From contig NC_092674.1 in assembly GCF_964355755.1 (NCBI RefSeq), positions 25,904,001 through 25,968,000 on the forward strand: DNA of 64,000 nt, read 5' to 3'. Position 1 is the first letter of the stretch, and every line of letters starts with the position of its first letter. The DNA is from Antedon mediterranea. Its lineage: Eukaryota; Echinodermata; Crinoidea; Comatulida; Antedonidae. The translations under genes and the position numbers were made by a program. The notes below the pieces were generated by a model that saw only the letters and a program-made list of their open reading frames with translations, made no database searches and was not told the origin of the DNA. Positions 36,279 to 47,611 of the stretch are shown piece by piece.

Positions 36279-37492
36279 CATTGTTTTAAATCTGTTGTGG
36301 TTCACCACCATCTTTATTCATTCAATGTTTCATTACATAATTTCTAAACATCCACTACCTTTCTTCATTATTATCTGATTTTCCAATCATTATAATATCA
36401 TAATGTTAACCTTTAGTAGCATACCATTAGTTAACATTAGCATTAATTTAGTGTTTTGTTTTCTGAATTACTAAACATCAATACAATTTACAAAGTATTT
36501 ACTTCAACATTTTTTTGTTGTTAAATTCTTTATTTACAAAACCAATTGTATATTAATTAAATTTACACATGTAACTGTGCTTTAATACTTAACTTTAATA
36601 CTTAACATCAAATGCATTGTTTGGTGTACACTGATAGTTTTAACCTGCACACATTTTAATAAACCTTTTTATAAGTCAACACACGCGTGAGAATTCTATA
36701 GTGCAAACGTGCCTTTTGGTGTAACAATTGAAGTATAAAAACCTTCTTAGAACGTGCGTGAAAAGCCGCTGGTGTGAACGTACACCTTTTAAGTACGGTA
36801 ACACTTGAAGTGTAAAAAGGTTTATGTAAAACAGATTTACGATTAAAGCAATTTCTTTATAATTAATGTATGTGTGGATATTTTATAGTCATGGCAAATT
36901 ATCCGTTCGTTGCCATCGAGTGAAGTTGTTAATGGCCTCTTTTGAATGCGCCTTTTTTTGGCGAACACTCCATACTTAATTACTCGTAGTGAATACATCT
37001 AATTATAATAGCGACTCTATGTATACAATTATGATTAAATTCATGTTTTATAGTTGGCCTAATTAGAGCATCCTTTAATTTTGTATTTTTCTATACCGGT
37101 ATCATACGGCATATCTATATATATAAATTTACGTAAGGGCAAAATTCGTAGTATTACAAATATCCGTTATGTAAAATAACACTTTAATGTATTATTTTTG
37201 TTGTCCCAAAAAGTTAGCATTACCTGGTGGGTTGACCCTATTTGAACGGGGTACCACATGTGCCGAAACATGGTACATGTGCCGAATAATGTACTCACTG
37301 TTTGAGTACACTCAGCACGAATTCATTAATGTAGACCAAAACGGGATGGGAGGTCGTAGGTAGCAACAAGTAATAGTTGTCGACACGGATATTCAGATAG
37401 AAAATGTAATACAAAGGAATATAAGCAATTTTAAAAGAAAACGAGTTAGACTATCTGCTCGACACACCGTAAACATACATTGGTTAGCTTTT
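36279..37492. other. Intronic, nothing recognised
   Basis: No features seen. Confidence 0.3.
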
Positions 37493-37643
37493 TAAAGCTC
37501 TCTCTACTCTATCAAAAAAAAAATGTAATGTTCCCAAATATGGTAGTGATATGCCTAAATTGTAGTGATATGACATCATCATGTCTATATATTGACAAAT
37601 CACATTTTTTTGTCATATAAAGTTTGATAGAGTAGACAGAGCT
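37493..37643. mobile_element. MITE of the GTCTACACTATCAAAC family (copy 4)
   Basis: Left end AAAGCTCTCTCTACTCTATC, right end GATAGAGTAGACAGAGCTT. Interior GTTCCCAAATATGGTAGTG, GACATCATCATGTC and CAAATCACATTTTTTTGTCA. Confidence 0.75.
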
Positions 37644-38404
37644 TCGGGCTAGGCCCTACGGTACAGTACAGCTTCCAACCACCCCTCCCCCATATTTTGT
37701 TTTTTTCTTTGACGGCAAACAATTAGATCTAATAATAAGCCTACCCTAAGACATTATTTTAATAAGTCACATTATGAACTTTACGTGAATGTTCTGTGCC
37801 ATATTTTGGCATCGTTGTCGTAAAATAATATTTCTAAAAATTAACGATCAAAAGTTTGAAAACTACAGATCTTCTTGTATGTGTCACCATTAATTTAAAA
37901 CTCGAGTTGAAATTCAACACATTTAATGGACAGCCTCGAGATAGATAAATATTTTCGAGTTGTTATTGAAATTAGAACATTGTTTAAGTGTTGTAGAATT
38001 AATGGCCTACTGTATTACCTTGCGATTTACATGTGTGTGTGTGTGGTAATACACACACACACAACACGATAATATTTACAAGAAAGTCTGATGAAGAAAA
38101 AAGCGTGCATTCTTCTCACATACGTCCCTCCCTATTTCTCTTTTTACTTTACTTTTTACCATCAAAAAATTTATAACGTTATACAACATTATTATATTAT
38201 TATATATATATAGACTTTATTTAGACACGAGACTGATGTGCAGTACAACTCGTTCAATCAATATTGATTGTTTTTACACAAGTTCGTGATTATTATCACC
38301 TATGAATTTTAAGTGGTCTTAATATAATGTTATTGAATATTGTGATAATTTATATACTTTTTCCTAATTTAGGCCAACTATAACTGTAGGCCTATCTGTA
38401 TATG
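37644..38404. other. Intronic, simple repeats only
   Basis: A (TG)n run and a (CA)n run face each other at 38,031-38,064 with TGGTAATA between them, forming a small inverted repeat. Nothing else. Confidence 0.4.
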
Positions 38405-38740
38405 TGAAATGTTCTGGATCTGCCACGGCAAAACAAATAAAAGTATACGTCATCAAATAATATTGTAATAATTTATACTGTATATTTTCCATTTACTATA
38501 TCCACGCCTAGGCCTACTACTGTATCTACATGCAGTAAAACACGTGACATTTTCTGGATCTGCCACGGCAAAACAAATAAAAGTATACGTCATCAAATAA
38601 TATTGTAATAATTTATACTGTATATTTTCCATTTACTTTACCCACGCCTATTAGGCCTACTACTGTACCTGCATGCATATACATAAAGTTTTCTGGATCT
38701 GCCACGGCGCAACAAATAAAAATATACGTCATCAAAACTG
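38405..38740 (+). repeat. 140-bp tandem repeat, 2.4 copies
   Basis: TTCTGGATCTGCCACGGC starts units at 38,412, 38,552 and 38,691. The first two units are almost identical through AAGTATACGTCATCAAATAA and TATACTGTATATTTTCC. The third stops after about 45 bp. Confidence 0.92.
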
Positions 38741-39037
38741 GATAACAAACAAGCAAGCAAGCATTCTTGGAACTCAACAACCACATTGTTTATGTATTCT
38801 TGAAATTTGGTTTATTGATTGTATAAATTTTAAAATGAGATGACTCGATCGTTCAACGTTCTAACTTATTGTTGAGAATATGAGATTCATCAGTTAAAAT
38901 ACTATTTAATTTAGATATCATTTCATCATTACACATTTGTGTGATATCCTGTTATTGTCACAAGTCTAGGCCTACACTTTTTTATTCAGGCTTATATAAT
39001 AAAAAACATGCAGCCCGAAGGTTGAAATTGTTGATTT

Positions 39038-39040
<3 letters not shown>
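38741..39040. other. Intronic, nothing recognised
   Basis: No features seen. Confidence 0.3.
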
Positions 39041-39075
<35 letters not shown>

Positions 39076-41467
39076 AAACACAAATATTAAAAAAATACAA
39101 AAATTATACAAAACATTAACAAATTTGAAAAAGTCAGTTAAAAAAATAAAATTATGTTTAAAAAATTACAAAATTTATATACAAATGCATAGGCCTATAT
39201 ATGTAAATATTTATAACATAGCCATCTTCAGCGTGATCAGTTTAGGTACTGTTTAAATTAAGGATTCTATACTTATAGTAAGGGCAGGCGAGGTCTTAAG
39301 ACGGTTAGTTCTACAAACAGGTATATTAATTAGGGGTTTATCTACCGTGGTTGATCTAAGCTCTCTAGTAATAATGCGGTAGTCGGGCAAAATAGTTCTG
39401 TACAATTCCGATTTCAAGAGCCTTTCTCCAAATTTTTTAATCAACGTCTCTCGTCTGGATGCGAGAGTGGTCATATCTGTAAGCTCAAGAGCTGAATCAT
39501 ACGTAAGAAAAGCGGGACCCAGAATAATACGTAAAACTCTCTTTTGCACTCTTTCAATGGTCGATATTTGGGCCTTATTGATGCTTCCATGCCACACAGG
39601 GCAGGCGTATTCTAAGATTGGGCGAATATAACAAACATAAACGGATATCATATCATGAACTGGTACATTGGCCCTTCTAAGGATATATAACGTTATACAA
39701 CCTTTTGGATGCTCTTTTTACCATGTCACTGACATTATTATCCCATTTCAAGTCATGCTGGATTATAAGTCCAAGGAGCTTCATACACGAAACAACATTA
39801 AGTGTTGTACCGCTAAGGTATTAATTAGGAGGGGGAATATTTATTTTCAAAAAATTAACTCTCATGATATGAAACTTAGAGGGTTTAGGGACCATGTGAT
39901 TTGTATCATCAAGACAAGATTGAAGTTGAGGGGCATTACCATGCTTAACAGTGTCACCAAGAGTGAGACCATCAACGTACTTCCACCATCTGCAGCCTTC
40001 CATAGAGATATCATTGACTAATATAAGAAACAAAATTGGCCCAAGCTGTGTACCCTGTGGAATCCCACATGTGATGTTGGCATAAGGGGAAAAGGATGAA
40101 CTAAGTTTAGTATTTATTTTACGATCCGTCAGAAAGCTACAGATGGTGGGAATAATAGATGTTCTCACTCCGATGTCGACTAGCTTTTTAACAATGACCG
40201 TATGGTCAATTCGTAAAATCAACGGCACAAATATCCACAAAAAAATCACCTTTTTCAATATCACTAATTACAGACTGAATCATGTCCACAAGATAATGGC
40301 TAGTAGATGAGCCTTTACGGCAACCAACTTGTTTAATATCTAAATGTTCATGAATGTCACTAGTCACCCAATCAGTAAGGAATGACTCAAACAACTTGGC
40401 AAAGATGGGGGTAAGTGAAATTGGCCTGAGGTCTTGAAATGATGTCACACTAGAAACTTTTGGAGCAGGAATGGCTGTTGCTAACTTCCATAACTCGGGA
40501 AATACACCTTCATTAAGACAACAATTAAAACTATGGGCAAGAGGGGTAGCAATTTCAAAGGCGAATTCTTTTATAAGTTTAATTGGCATGTCATCAGGGT
40601 GACTAGACTTCTTTGACTTTAGTTTATGAATCAATCGTCTGACTTGTCCAGGAAAATTTTTTGGCGGGGGTTCAGGTGAAGGCAAATATGCAGGAAGAGC
40701 ATTTACATCAACTGGGGGAAGCTTTCGGCACACAGATGCAAAGTGGTTATTGATATCATTTGCAAGATCTTGATTTGAGTGGCATGGGAATTTTAGCATG
40801 GTTCGATTTTTTAGATTGCACAGTTTACGTACACTGTGATGCCATGTTGCCGGATCATTATTTTTAAGGCCTCGCATTGATTTATCATAACAATTTTTCT
40901 TTGCTGAACGAATGCTTCTCTGGACAGCGTTGCGTGTTTCTCTCCATTCAGCTTTAGTACAGTTGTTATACATTCGCTGCCTTGCATCAAGTAGTCGATG
41001 AACGTTTTGAGTCATCCAAGGACGATCAGCTATTCTTTTTCTTATTTGCTTGACAGGGAAATTGTGATTATATGCACCTTTTAAGACATTGAAAAAACCA
41101 TTTACTTTCTCATTTATACATAAGTTACGATCAAACATCCAGTTCCAGTTATAGTTGGTTATCCATTGTCCAAACGATCTTACTGACGACTCTCTGTATG
41201 GTCTAACTTGCATACGCATATATTTGGATGGCGGCAACTCATGGCAAGGATGAATGATAATACTACTATGGTCACTACGCCCAAGGGGTGCACATTTTTA
41301 GGCTTTGTATATAGTTCTGGATGGGTCATAAAAACCTTGTCAAGTAGCGAAACGTCTCGAGTTGGAAAATCAATGATTTGTACCATCCCAAGTTGTTCTG
41401 TTAGACTATCAATGTTCAAATCATTAAAGTCGCCTAGGATTATCATTGGTGAATCTGGGTTAGTTAG
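39041..41467 (-). pseudogene. Degraded non-LTR retrotransposon ORF2 (EN-RT)
   Basis: Minus-strand element, 5'-truncated at about 41,467 and broken by frameshifts. It starts with the end of an AP-like endonuclease (MIILGDFND, then QIIDFPTRD, LLDKVFMTHP; 41,446-41,180). The next frame, 41,237-40,206, is the linker and RT fingers (LIKEFAFEIATPLAHSFN, DLRPISLTPIFAKLFESFL, QVGCRKGSSTSHYLVDMIQS). Then 40,264-39,821 holds DHTVIVKKLV, CGIPQGTQLGPILFLILVND and the catalytic box as YVDG, where YVDD is expected. A shifted segment and 39,651-39,253 give the C-terminus (RPILEYACPVWHG, RVQKRVLRIILGP). The 3' end reaches a (TA)n run at 39,041-39,073. Jockey/CR1/L2/Daphne group by motif style; clade unassigned. 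The YVDG change and frameshifts make it inactive. Confidence 0.9.
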
Positions 41468-42664
41468 ACGAATTTACAAAAACTTAAAATGTTCTTGGTT
41501 AGAACTCAGACCTCAATATGACAGCTTGACGTTCATACTTCGTCGAGCTTATGTTCTCCTCGAGTATGAACACCCGGCTAATGAGGGTTTGATTACTTGT
41601 CGTTAAGATCACTTTACTTCACAAGTAATAACTTATCAATCGATATTAATAGTATTCTACTGAATACGAAACATCAGAGGTATGAAACGCCAAACCACAA
41701 ACCTAGTGAATATCTCATGAAAATGAATTTGAAACGCGAAAGTCCATGAAGCCAACCTAACCGAGTAAATAAATAGTGCCGGATAGGTATCATAACAGAT
41801 GATTTTCGGTTAAGTAAATGGCTTTCTAATATTTGTATTTATTCACTGAAATCTAATGACGTTCCATAAATAATTACCGTAAATAATCGATAATTGACCA
41901 AGTAACCCAATTAGGTGCATAGAGATGTCAGGAACATAATTAATTTGTGTACCATAAATGATTGCGAGCACCCTGATGCTAAAGAAAACATATTTGCATT
42001 TCACACTTTATTAAAAATAACAATCAAAGCGGGTTCATGGTGTCATGACGTAATACATAACATGTATGCATTTAACTTAACCCTCTAAATAATCTCTCAC
42101 AACTATTAAAAAGAAACATCGAAGATTTCTAGGACGTACAGTACGTTATGCTATTGTAAATAGCCAATAACAAAGTACGGATAAATTTAGCTTATTTTTT
42201 TTTTATTTTTTTTTTTACTTTTCATCAAAAGCTAATTGATTGACCTCATAGTGAAGATAAATACAGCTATGTTGTCATTGTGATGTATTATGCACTCATT
42301 ACGAGGACTCATAAATAAACAAAACAGTTTATAGTTAGGCCTACAGTAGAAATGTAATCAGTTTTCTTTACATTGGCGATATTATGTAAATAAAATTAAA
42401 GAAATAAACTACTTTTGAATTGAACATGATCATCTCTTGAACTTTTGTGGAATGGTTTTCTGTATCTTTTTCTATAGTCTCAATAAAACATGTTAAATGT
42501 ATTTGTTTTGTGTTATGCTATTAACAGTATTAATATCCTTCATAAAACCGGGTTACCTAACTGTATCATAGCAGCCCTTCTGGGCCTACTTGCCTCCTTA
42601 ATGTTACCATGAACGTTTCAATTTCAGAGAAACATTTCTTTAAATCATATATTTAATTAAATTT
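41468..42664. other. Intronic, nothing recognised
   Basis: An inverted GAGGGTTAG-type motif lies at about 42,068-42,110. Otherwise featureless. Confidence 0.35.
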
Positions 42665-43085
42665 GTAAACTGGAAAATTTATTGGCACTTCAAGTTAAAA
42701 TCTAAAATGTTACTACAATCGCAATATACGTTTCGCCCATTGTGATTCACTAATAATATCAGTAATGTATAAATCATAATATTATGATTCATATTATGAT
42801 ATATATATTATTTTTAATGGTTGCTTAGTTGTAATTCAAAAATGGGTTTGTAGAAACCCTAAAACAATTTTCTACTTAAGAATGACAGTGGAAAATTTAT
42901 TGCTGCTGAAAAACAAGTTTTAAAATGTTCTAAAAATGTTCTTACAAAGGCATGATAGGCGATTCGTCCATTTCGAATCACTATATCATGCTTATAATAT
43001 GGTTGTTTACAGTTGCTTTGGTCTTCTGTAAATCAAAGGAGGGTTGCAGAAACCCTAAAACTATACTTTCTATTTTAAAATGACC
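42665..43085 (+). repeat. Two-copy tandem duplication, about 220 bp
   Basis: TGGAAAATTTATTG occurs at about 42,670 and 42,890. Each is followed by AATATTATGATTCAT-like or ATCATGCTTATAATATGG sequence, then GTTGCTT, then TTGTAGAAACCCTAAAAC or TTGCAGAAACCCTAAAAC. The copies are clearly diverged, so the duplication is old. Confidence 0.6.
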
Positions 43086-44254
43086 CAAGAAGTACACAAT
43101 GCTAGAATACGGAGGATATGCAGTTAGGATAACAGCAGCTGAATGTAGCCCGTGGCATGCTGGCAGAGTTTTAAAAAGAACCCTCACTTGACGACAGCTA
43201 AAATAATAACATACACTGACCTAGAAATATTCCAATTTTGTGTTCCCTTGTTGCACGAAATTATGATTCTTGGTAGAAAATTGTTATTATATAGTTTTGG
43301 GTAATACAATATATTGACAGTTTTGAACTATTTATGCATTCCCATTTAATTATAACATTAGAATCACTCTAGGCCCAATAGAGTTTGTGAACATTCCAGT
43401 ATAGTATATTAAGTATATTCTTGTTATTTGCTGATTTCCTATAATATGCCAGTTTTTTATTTCGTTACATTGAATGGTAGAGCTCTAACCAATGGTTCTA
43501 TTCAATAGTTAGCTTTGTAAACATTTTGGGATTGTTGTGCTTTTGAAGATTTTTTTTAACCCTCTTGGTTTGCTTTATTATGATCATTATAAAGTGTTTC
43601 AACGAACTATATTGTTTCCATATCAAGTCAAATTTAGTTAAACTTTAAGCAAAACTATTTTTAACAGTCCGGGTTATTTACATAACACTCCTTTCGACAT
43701 AATAAAATAATAATTGTTACAATTAACGTATTTAAGTTTATAGCAAATTGCTGAATTGATAGCTTCTCTTGTTACCATACTTTTTAACTGATAGCTTAAC
43801 TCTTGTTACCATATTCTATGCCGTCAGTCCGAAAGGGTATTTCTATTTTTGGATGTGAACGATGTTATAAATAGGGTGTACTAAAATTTACCTCAGCACA
43901 ATATTAGTGTACAACCTTTCCAATTACATTATTGATCGAAACATCATGTTGTAATACAGATAACTAATGTAAAACAAATTAAGTTTATATTGCTAAAAGA
44001 ACTCCAATGGAATGAAATAGCCTACACACTATACTAAAACAACTAATTAGTAAATTACGGTATGTTTGCTGTTATTCTTAACGAATTATAAACATTTTTC
44101 TGCTTCGGTTGATTCTACTTTGATTATTTATTCATTTAATCCTAATTTAGTTCGCTAATGCCAAAATAACCTGTATTTGCTAGTTTTGATTTTCGTTCTC
44201 TCTTTTTTTTTTTGCCTAAACACCACTTTTTTTCACAGTAATATATCATCATAA
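43086..44254. other. Intronic, nothing recognised
   Basis: A 35-bp motif near 43,917 (TTTCCAATTACATTATTGAT and following) has a diverged match at 46,152-46,187. Nothing else. Confidence 0.35.
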
Positions 44255-44255
44255 A

Positions 44256-44341
44256 GGTGATAATAAAAGAAATATTATGAAGTTGCTATTTTTCATGACG
44301 TAACATAGCAACTTCATATAATTTTTTTTTATTATCACATT
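44256..44341. repeat. Hairpin with about 33-bp arms
   Basis: GTGATAATAAAAGAAATATT and ATGAAGTTGCTAT on the left pair with ATAGCAACTTCATATAATTT and TTATTATCAC on the right around a short loop (TTTTCATGACGTAAC). Confidence 0.65.
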
Positions 44342-44816
44342 TTTGTTTGTTTTCTAATGTTTATTATCATTATAATGTGATCAACTTCATCGGGTGTAGG
44401 CATATAACATTTTAAATGGTGTAAATTCACTTTTTATTCAATATTACCTCATTTGTCATTACTTTTATAATATTTTTCTATACTTACACTTACAACAGAA
44501 ATAAAGGTTAAACAAGATTTAATACAATATTAATTTAGTTGGGAACTACTGTACAAGTTTCATGAAAACTAGTGCGTAACATACTATCAGACTATTTTAA
44601 TTACCATGATATTAAAGTGACACAGAAGATAGAACTGTGTTGTACGTGTACTCAATCAGCTGTTACATCTCCAATAACATATAAAAAGAACATTCACATT
44701 ACATCCTGAATACGCAGACGATAGTTCAAAGTTCACGAATTTCTGAGTTTTACAGTAAATTGACCATAATATGAGATTGTAATAATTCCTTCTATATCCT
44801 TGGTTGAAACGTATTA
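44342..44816. other. Intronic, nothing recognised
   Basis: No features seen. Confidence 0.3.
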
Positions 44817-45439
44817 AGGCCAATTTACACAGACGAGCGGTAACGGTAAGCGGTAATTGTAAGCGAAAAACCGCGTGGCTTTTCCCATTTACACAGCGCG
44901 CGGAGTTCGCGAACGGAGTGGTGGAAAGTAGGTGCGTGCGGGCCTCGAGGCTAATGCATGTTACAGTCACTGCTGGCCTGGATGTGACTGACTGTCAGTA
45001 GGCCTAGCACACATAGGCCTAAGTTTTAGAGGGAATTGTTGCCTAATAACGTACTAAAATGTGTATTTTCTTTTCACTATCCTTATACGAACATTAGTCA
45101 CATTAGGTGTTTGTATTTCTGAATAAAAAGAAGTTGCAAACTAGGCTAGGCCTACTACGGCACTCGTAGTTATTGTCGTCTTTCACTCGACGGACGCAAA
45201 AAAAAGTTGTTGATAGATGACGTCATTTCAATCATGTCGTTGGTTGGCCAGAATCCATAATTACCGCGTGGTATTTTCACAAAATCGAATCTGTTTCGAT
45301 CCTGAGCGGATTTCCGCTCAACCGCTCGTCCGCTCCGCGTTCTGTGTAAATGGTCATAAGAAATAACATAGATTCTATTTTTGCGTTTTCCGCTCAACTT
45401 TACCGCTTACCGTTACCGCTCGTCTGTGTAAATTGGCCT
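44817..45439. mobile_element. TIR element, long form, TTA target duplication
   Basis: Left end AGGCCAATTTACACAGACGA followed by GCGGTAACGGTAAGCGG, matched in reverse complement by CCGCTTACCGTTACCGCTCG and TCTGTGTAAATTGGCCT. TTA directly abuts both ends (44814-44816, 45440-45442). A 3-bp TTA duplication and AGGCC-type ends suggest PIF/Harbinger-derived DNA transposons. The 623-bp interior encodes no transposase, so it is non-autonomous. Short relative at 7951-8121. Confidence 0.8.
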
Positions 45440-45471
45440 TTACGCTGTTCTTTGATATAAGAACTTACAAA

Positions 45472-45642
45472 CTAAAGCTCTGTCTACACTATCAAACTTT
45501 ATTTGACAAAAAAAGATGTGCCCATATAATATGGAGGACATGATGATGTCATATCACTATCATATTATTTGGGAATATCAATACCACTATTTGGCCTCAT
45601 CACACCTTTTTTTGTCAAACTAGTTAGTTAGTGTAGACAGAT
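45472..45642. mobile_element. MITE of the GTCTACACTATCAAAC family (copy 5)
   Basis: Left end AAAGCTCTGTCTACACTATC, right end TAGTTAGTGTAGACAGATC. The interior runs in the opposite orientation to copies 1-4: GGACATGATGATGTCATATC, then TTTGGCCTCATCACACC. Confidence 0.75.
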
Positions 45643-46358
45643 CAAAGGCGTAATTGATTTCAATTAGTTTTTCCTAATTGTTTATATTTGTTCTGGTGCG
45701 ACGACTCAAACTACCGGTTAGAAGTTCGAGTTTGCAGTGATGGATAGGGCTCAGCTAGATTCAATCCTAAGAAAACAGTGTTTCACGAACCTAATGGTTA
45801 CGGTTTTTACGTAAATAAATGATTTATCCAGATGTTTTGCACAACTATGACGCAATTGTACTGATTACTCAGAACAGTAGACCTAGGCCTACATTTAAGA
45901 ATAATTTTAAAATGTTAAAGAAAAACGTGTGTTATACAGGTCGTGGTTCGAGTCACTCGAGTTTTTCCACTTTTTCAAAACAATTGTCTACATAACAGTG
46001 TTGTTTATTATTTCATAGAAATCAGTTATTTTTCTTCAGACTTAGCAACATTTTGACGATTTCAAATGTTCTCACTTTTTGATATAGCATAAACAAGACT
46101 ACTTCCAACAGGGTCCACTAAATATACATTAAGATAAAAATAGCATGGAGCATTTCCAATTAAGTTATCAATCGAAACATCCTGTTTAGTTTTTATAGGG
46201 TGCTTTCGATTTATGGCAACCAGGTCAAACAATATGTCATCGATAGTCGCCACCTCCTAAGCTTTGTCGAGGTGGGGAGCGACGGAACACCTCCCAATAT
46301 CTCCGCATGTACACACGTTACTTTGGTCGTCAGTCAAAAAAACAAGCATACGGTACTT
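45643..46358. other. Intronic, nothing convincing
   Basis: A B-box-like GGTTCGAGTCA at about 45,951 has no paired tRNA structure. A 63-codon minus ORF (46,253-46,062) is discussed under rejected items. Confidence 0.35.
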
Positions 46359-46486
46359 AAGCGTAGTTCCCACTAGCGACGCAATTACGTAAGCGCAACG
46401 CAAGCGAGTTGACCATTGACGAGTTCCATTATTCTATCTCTTGTAATATGGCCAAGTCACTCCTAGTGGGAACCAAGATTAACATG
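46359..46486. mobile_element. GCGACGCAACG-type MITE, short form
   Basis: Left end AAGCGTAGTTCCCACTAGCG with GCGCAACGCAAGCGAGTTGA, right end CTCCTAGTGGGAACCAAG. The inverted ends and GAGTTGACCA link it to 58617-58745. Confidence 0.65.
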
Positions 46487-47399
46487 TAATGGAAGAATGG
46501 CGTAACTATATTACACTGAAGGTTGTGATATTATCATAACTCGAAAACTGATATTTTAGGCCTCTGGGTATGATCACACCATGAAGTTTCATGGGTTAAC
46601 AGAAAAGGTCGTTAGATCATCGCCTACACTTTACACTGTCAATAAGCAAGTCTCCGAACAATTTAATAACCCATAAAATATCGACCTGTCGTGATTCATA
46701 TTAGATACTGTAAACCCAGCCAAATTTCACATGAGTATGTAAAGAAATATACAAATCCAAAGGCAGATTACTGGAAAATAACGTGGGTTAGATCTCAATG
46801 GAGATACAAAATAAAATAAGAAAATTGGAATGAATTCATCAAACGCATTTTATAATTTGTCGTCTTGCTCAATTGGATAAAGAATAATTTAAAGGAACAC
46901 ATTTCCTGGTACAAATTACCCCCAAAGACTAATAATACTTGGTTTATGTAGAGCATCTTTGATATGTTTGTCTTGTGAATGAATTCATTGGCAATTTGCC
47001 TAAATATATATATATATATAATAAATAAATTTAAATTCTATATTTAATGAATATTCATGAGCTATAACGATCGTGTTTTTGCCTTCGTCGGATGCCCATG
47101 CATACCAGTTGAATTTGACGATCCCGTGTCCCCTGCTGGCCAATTATCTGCATTTAGAGTAGTAAAGCATAGAAAACAGTAAAGTATTGTGTTTTCATTC
47201 CACTAGCATCAGATCTTATATCACATAAGTTGATTACTTAATCATCTCCAACATGGACGACGATCGTTCCCAGGGTTCTTCTCGTCGCGAATAAATTGTT
47301 GCCATGGTGTTATAAAAGATTTACTACCCGAATTTCAAATAATTTAAAGTTAGCGGGAAAGAAGGCCGATCAACAATAACATTTCTTAATCACTAGGTT
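46487..47399. other. Intronic, nothing recognised
   Basis: A short (AT)n run at about 47,004-47,020. No coding signal. Confidence 0.35.
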
Positions 47400-47611
47400 A
47401 AGCCATGTCTACACAATCAAACTTTATGTGACAAAACAAGGCAGTCAGGTTTTCAAGTTAGTGTTTACCGACCGACCAACCGACATAGTTACTACAATGT
47501 GATGTGCCCATATATAGACATGATGATGTCATATAACTACCATATGGGTATATCACTACCATATTTGGGCACATCACACTTTTTTTGTCAAACAAATTTG
47601 ATAGTGTATAG
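47400..47611. mobile_element. MITE of the GTCTACACTATCAAAC family (copy 6) with insert
   Basis: Left end CATGTCTACACAATCAAACT, right end CAAATTTGATAGTGTATA, interior GACATGATGATGTCATATAA and TTTGGGCACATCACAC. Between the left arm and the interior, about 55 extra bases (47,440-47,495) carry GTTTACCGACCGACCAACCG, part of the GTCGGTCGG repeat, apparently inserted into the MITE. Confidence 0.75.

Noticed and set aside
39668-41606. Plus-strand ORFs of 117 and 132 codons
   Set aside because: They lie antisense to the recognisable retrotransposon ORF2 and lack any domain.
46062-46253. 63-codon minus-strand ORF, fairly protein-like in composition
   Set aside because: No recognisable domain and no ATG in good context; part of it matches a non-coding repeat at 43,917. 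Kept only as a low-interest repeat match.
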